8,009 nucleotides of DNA. Origin: CAZQYC01 sp043746555. GTDB taxonomy: Bacteria; Pseudomonadota; Gammaproteobacteria; Steroidobacterales; Steroidobacteraceae. Positions 5,075-8,009 of the stretch are shown here, in pieces (position 1 is the stretch's first letter; each line of letters begins with the position of its first letter). The stretch is taken from contig JAYTQU010000249.1 in NCBI GenBank assembly GCA_043746555.1, positions 1-8,009 on the forward strand, in the 5' to 3' direction. The translations under genes were made by a program, and so were the position numbers. Below the pieces are notes generated by a model. That model did not search any database. It saw only the letters and a list, made by a program, of their open reading frames with translations, and was not told where the DNA came from.

Positions 5075-8009
5075 ATGAACAAACGAATTTTGCCCACGAT
5101 CTTGCCGGCGCTTGCATTTGCGCTCTGTTGTACGGTCACGGTACGCGCGGCCGATATCGATTTATTCGTCAACTCGCCGAGTAGCGGATCCAACCGACTG
5201 CCAAACGTACTTTTCGTGATCGATAATACGGCGAACTGGAGCCAGACAGCCGGCAGCACAACCAAGTATGCAAGTGAAGTCGCGGCGCTTGTTTCCACTT
5301 TTAACAATCTCGCTGTCAATGCCGACGGTACGGCAAAGTTTAACGTCGGAGTAATGCTCTCGTCGGAGAGCGGCGGCGGGAATTCGGGCAACGACGGCGG
5401 CTATGTGCGGGCCGCCGTGCGTGCCATGACCTCTGCCAACAAGCCGCAGTATGCGGCCATGATTCAATCGCTCGATGTCGGTAACGACAAAGGCAATGGC
5501 GGCAAGTCCAGTCTCGTCATGGCGGAAGCGTATCGATATTTTTCGGGTGGATCGCCGTATGGCGGAAACAATAAGGTCAAAGCGGACTACACGGGCAATA
5601 GCACCGCGTCTTGGAACAACTCATTTTCGAGTGCCGCATCGCGCGCTGCCATGCAAGCCATCTACGCGCTTTCAGGTAATGCATTGACTTCCGTATCGGC
5701 GGATCCATACACAGCGCCACCGTACGCGAACACTTGCGTTAAGAACTACATCATCTATCTCAGCAATGGTCCATCGCAGGACAATAACACCGTTACTACG
5801 CAAGCCACTTCGATGTTGACTGCGGCGGGCGGCAGCACAACTCAAATCGCGTTGTCTCCCAGCGGGTCGCAAGGCAATGTCAGCGATGAATGGGCGCGCT
5901 TCATGAAACAGAGCGGCTTGGGCGTAACGACGTATACGATCGATGTTGTGCCTGGCGCGACCGGTCAATCGCCAGGCTGGACCGCGCTGTTAAAAAGTAT
6001 GGCAAATGTCAGCGGCGGAAAATACACCGCAGTCAGTACGATTTCCGCCGGCGGCGCTGAGATCAGTCTAGCGATCAATAAAGCGCTGTCTGAAATTTTG
6101 GCGGCCAACAGCGTGTTCGCATCGGTGAGCTTGCCGGTGAGTGTTAATACACAAGGCACGTATCTCAACCAAGTATTCATCGGTATGTTTCGTCCCGATG
6201 CAAGCGCATTCCCGCGCTGGGCCGGGAATCTTAAGCAATACAAGTTGGATATGGTCAACAGTAATTTGAAATTGGTGGATGCCGACGACGCGTCGGCGAT
6301 CAACACATCGACGGGATTCATTACCGAGTGCGCGCGGAGTTATTGGACGCCGACTACCACCGATTCGTATTGGGCGTTCAATCCGCAGGGCGGATGCATT
6401 CCGCCGAACGGGTCCGCCGCGGATCTCTACAAGAACTCCAATTTTCCCGACGGCAACATTGTCGAAAAAGGCGGTCACGGTTACCAATTACGCGGCATGA
6501 CGACGCGCGCGGTGCAAACTTGTTCGCCGACCTTTGCATCTTGCACGACGCTGACGAATTTCAACATCGCCAATGTTGCTATTACTCAAGCGTTATTGGG
6601 CGCAGCGAGCAGCACCGAGCGCGATCAGCTGATCCTTTGGGCGGCAGGCACGGATATCGACGACGAAAACGTCAACGGCAACGTGACGGAAATGCGTCCA
6701 TCGAGTCACGGCGACATCGTGCATTCGCGGCCGGTGGCAATCAATTTCGGAACCGATGCAGCGCCGCAAGTTGTCGTGTTTTACGGCGGCAACGACGGTG
6801 TGTTCCGCGCGATCAACGGCAATCGTTCGACCAACATCGGTTCGATTACGGCCGGCAGCGAAATGTGGGCTTTCATACCGCCCGAGTTTTATGGCTACGT
6901 AAAGCCGCTACGCGACAACAACTCGCAAATAAACTTTCCGGGCGTGATCGGCGGAATTCCAAAACCATACGGTATCGACGGCGTCATCACCGCCTACGAC
7001 GCCGGTTCCGAGAAATGGATTTTCGCCACGATGCGCCGTGGCGGTCGAGCGCTGTACTCATTCAAGGCGACGCAAGACGCCTTCGGGGCGCTCTCGATGT
7101 CATTGAAATGGAAACAAGGGTGCCCAAGCAACTTCCCTACTTCAGGCGCGGTGAGCGATGTCGGTTGCAGCGCCGGCTTTACCGGCATCGGACAAACTTG
7201 GTCGGCGCCGAAGGTATTTAGCGCAGCTGGTTATGCGACGCCGCTCATGATTGTGGGCGGCGGCTACGACACCTGCGAGGACGCCGATCCCAACACGTGT
7301 ACGGCTGCAACGAAGGGCAACAAGATTTACATCCTCGACGCCAATACCGGCACGTTACTCAACACACTCAACACAGATCGCGGCGTTATCGCCGATATCG
7401 CAATGCTCAACGATAGTACAACCGGTTTGGCCAAATATGCCTACACCGCCGATCTCGGCGGCAATGTGTATCGCATCGATCTGCGCGCCGGTGCGCCTGG
7501 AAGCTGGAGCGTCGTGAAAGTCGCGTCTTTGGGGTGTAGCACGACCGCAACGTGTGCGGCGAACAGAAAATTCATGTATGCACCCGATGTGGTCGCCTAC
7601 AACGGCATCAATTATCTCATGATCGGTAGCGGCGATCGCGAGAAGCCGTTGAGTAATTACACAAGCGCTTATGGCGTGACCAACTACTTTTTCTCACTCC
7701 AGGACAAACCCGACGATGTGACTTGGTTAAGCAGCGAGAGCGGCAACTGCGGCGCCGCGATGCTGTGCATGAATTCGCTTTTGAGTGTAACGCTTGGTAC
7801 GGATCCAAACGCAACGGCGCTCGGCGCCAAGAAAGGTTGGTACTTGAACTTAGATGCGCACGAACAGGTGGTCACGTCGGCCATCACATTGTACGGAACC
7901 GTCAACTTCAGCACGCATATTCCTTACACGCCGGTTGTGGGCTCTTGCACCACCGATCTCGGCACGACTCGCAGTTACAGTATCGGTTATCTAGGTACCG
8001 GCAGCACGC
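5075..8009 (+). CDS. pilY1: PilY1, pilus tip adhesin and biogenesis factor (3' end outside window)
   Basis: The frame stays open for 978 codons to the window edge without a stop. A Sec signal peptide (residues 1-25, MNKR then a hydrophobic core, VRA|AD) exports it. A von Willebrand A-like region spans about 45-335: strand LPNVLFVIDNTANW with D50 at the metal site, YIIYLSNG (about 225-232), SDEWARF (270-276) and TYTID (286-290). A linker carries TYLNQVFIGMFRPD (362-375) and GNLK (384-387). The PilY1 beta-propeller begins around 540 with RPSSHGDIVHSRPV; then GGNDGVFRAING (571-582), MWAFIPPEF (597-605), MRRGGRALY (653-661), TWSAPKV (708-714), GGGYD (728-732) and DLGGNVYRIDL (793-803). Cys occur in close pairs, suggesting disulfides. 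The last visible part resembles the family's near-C-terminal region, so perhaps 100-150 residues are missing. PilY1 caps the pilus, promotes its extension and acts in adhesion and surface sensing. It is the last gene seen of the operon. Confidence 0.93.
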   Translation, partial: MNKRILPTILPALAFALCCTVTVRAADIDLFVNSPSSGSNRLPNVLFVIDNTANWSQTAGSTTKYASEVAALVSTFNNLAVNADGTAKFNVGVMLSSESGGGNSGNDGGYVRAAVRAMTSANKPQYAAMIQSLDVGNDKGNGGKSSLVMAEAYRYFSGGSPYGGNNKVKADYTGNSTASWNNSFSSAASRAAMQAIYALSGNALTSVSADPYTAPPYANTCVKNYIIYLSNGPSQDNNTVTTQATSMLTAAGGSTTQIALSPSGSQGNVSDEWARFMKQSGLGVTTYTIDVVPGATGQSPGWTALLKSMANVSGGKYTAVSTISAGGAEISLAINKALSEILAANSVFASVSLPVSVNTQGTYLNQVFIGMFRPDASAFPRWAGNLKQYKLDMVNSNLKLVDADDASAINTSTGFITECARSYWTPTTTDSYWAFNPQGGCIPPNGSAADLYKNSNFPDGNIVEKGGHGYQLRGMTTRAVQTCSPTFASCTTLTNFNIANVAITQALLGAASSTERDQLILWAAGTDIDDENVNGNVTEMRPSSHGDIVHSRPVAINFGTDAAPQVVVFYGGNDGVFRAINGNRSTNIGSITAGSEMWAFIPPEFYGYVKPLRDNNSQINFPGVIGGIPKPYGIDGVITAYDAGSEKWIFATMRRGGRALYSFKATQDAFGALSMSLKWKQGCPSNFPTSGAVSDVGCSAGFTGIGQTWSAPKVFSAAGYATPLMIVGGGYDTCEDADPNTCTAATKGNKIYILDANTGTLLNTLNTDRGVIADIAMLNDSTTGLAKYAYTADLGGNVYRIDLRAGAPGSWSVVKVASLGCSTTATCAANRKFMYAPDVVAYNGINYLMIGSGDREKPLSNYTSAYGVTNYFFSLQDKPDDVTWLSSESGNCGAAMLCMNSLLSVTLGTDPNATALGAKKGWYLNLDAHEQVVTSAITLYGTVNFSTHIPYTPVVGSCTTDLGTTRSYSIGYLGTGST

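Noticed and set aside
4489..5391. Open frame of 300 codons on the minus strand across pilX and the pilY1 start
   Set aside because: It is antisense to two well-supported genes in a G/C-rich third-position setting, is rich in Arg and His as such shadows are, and has no recognisable domain.
6328..7221. Open frame of 297 codons in another plus frame inside pilY1
   Set aside because: The Arg-rich composition is typical of a frame-shifted reading. The pilY1 frame through the same DNA is full of family motifs.
7409..7435. Sequencing error as the cause of the missing calcium ligands
   Set aside because: The frame is intact on both sides and several separate codons differ, which a single base error would not explain.
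5075..8009. Possible frameshift or truncation in pilY1, since no closed frame is seen
   Set aside because: Reading from ATG 5075 stays open with family motifs in order up to the last codon; the gene is only cut by the window edge.

Overview
The window is chromosomal-looking DNA of moderately high GC from a Gram-negative bacterium. The minor-pilin set and its conserved wording (for example LLARS and PGYTD in PilW, and VIDNTANW and SDEWARF in PilY1) resemble Gammaproteobacteria of the Xanthomonadales/Nevskiales/Steroidobacter kind. That placement is from recall, not a search, so it is tentative. No rRNA, tRNA, CRISPR array or complete mobile element was seen.

Layout. (1) Positions 1-46 form one long imperfect hairpin with an A-tract on one arm and a T-tract on the other, probably a bidirectional terminator or an intergenic repeat. 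(2) Positions 47-279 carry little beyond a doubtful 68-codon membrane-protein ORF. (3) Two minus-strand genes follow that overlap by 11 bases: a PaaI-like hotdog thioesterase (1430-1810) read first, then a CynX/NimT-type MFS transporter (280-1440). (4) Positions 1811-2191 are a divergent, AT-richer regulatory region with candidate promoters, a tandem 10-bp repeat and a marked inverted repeat. (5) From 2192 to the end of the window lies a tight plus-strand type IV pilus operon: pilE-like, pilV, pilW, pilX and pilY1. Gaps are 1, 11, -4 and 22 bases, each downstream gene except pilW has a clear Shine-Dalgarno, and pilY1 is still open at base 8009.

How the genes work together. By family knowledge, PilV, PilW and PilX, with a FimU/PilE-type pilin, form a minor-pilin complex in the inner membrane. 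It primes pilus assembly and carries the large adhesin/mechanosensor PilY1 to the pilus tip. Prepilin peptidase (PilD) cleaves the four pilins after the conserved Gly, while PilY1 has an ordinary Sec signal peptide. The thioesterase and transporter pair read away from the operon and have no evident link to pili.

Most of the window is a known system, and no wholly new one was found. The points most worth a second look are: a phage-structural-protein-like beta module inside PilW; loss of the acidic ligands at the usual calcium loop of the PilY1 propeller; a 32-base nested inverted repeat just ahead of pilE; and a PilE-type pilin in the place usually held by fimU.
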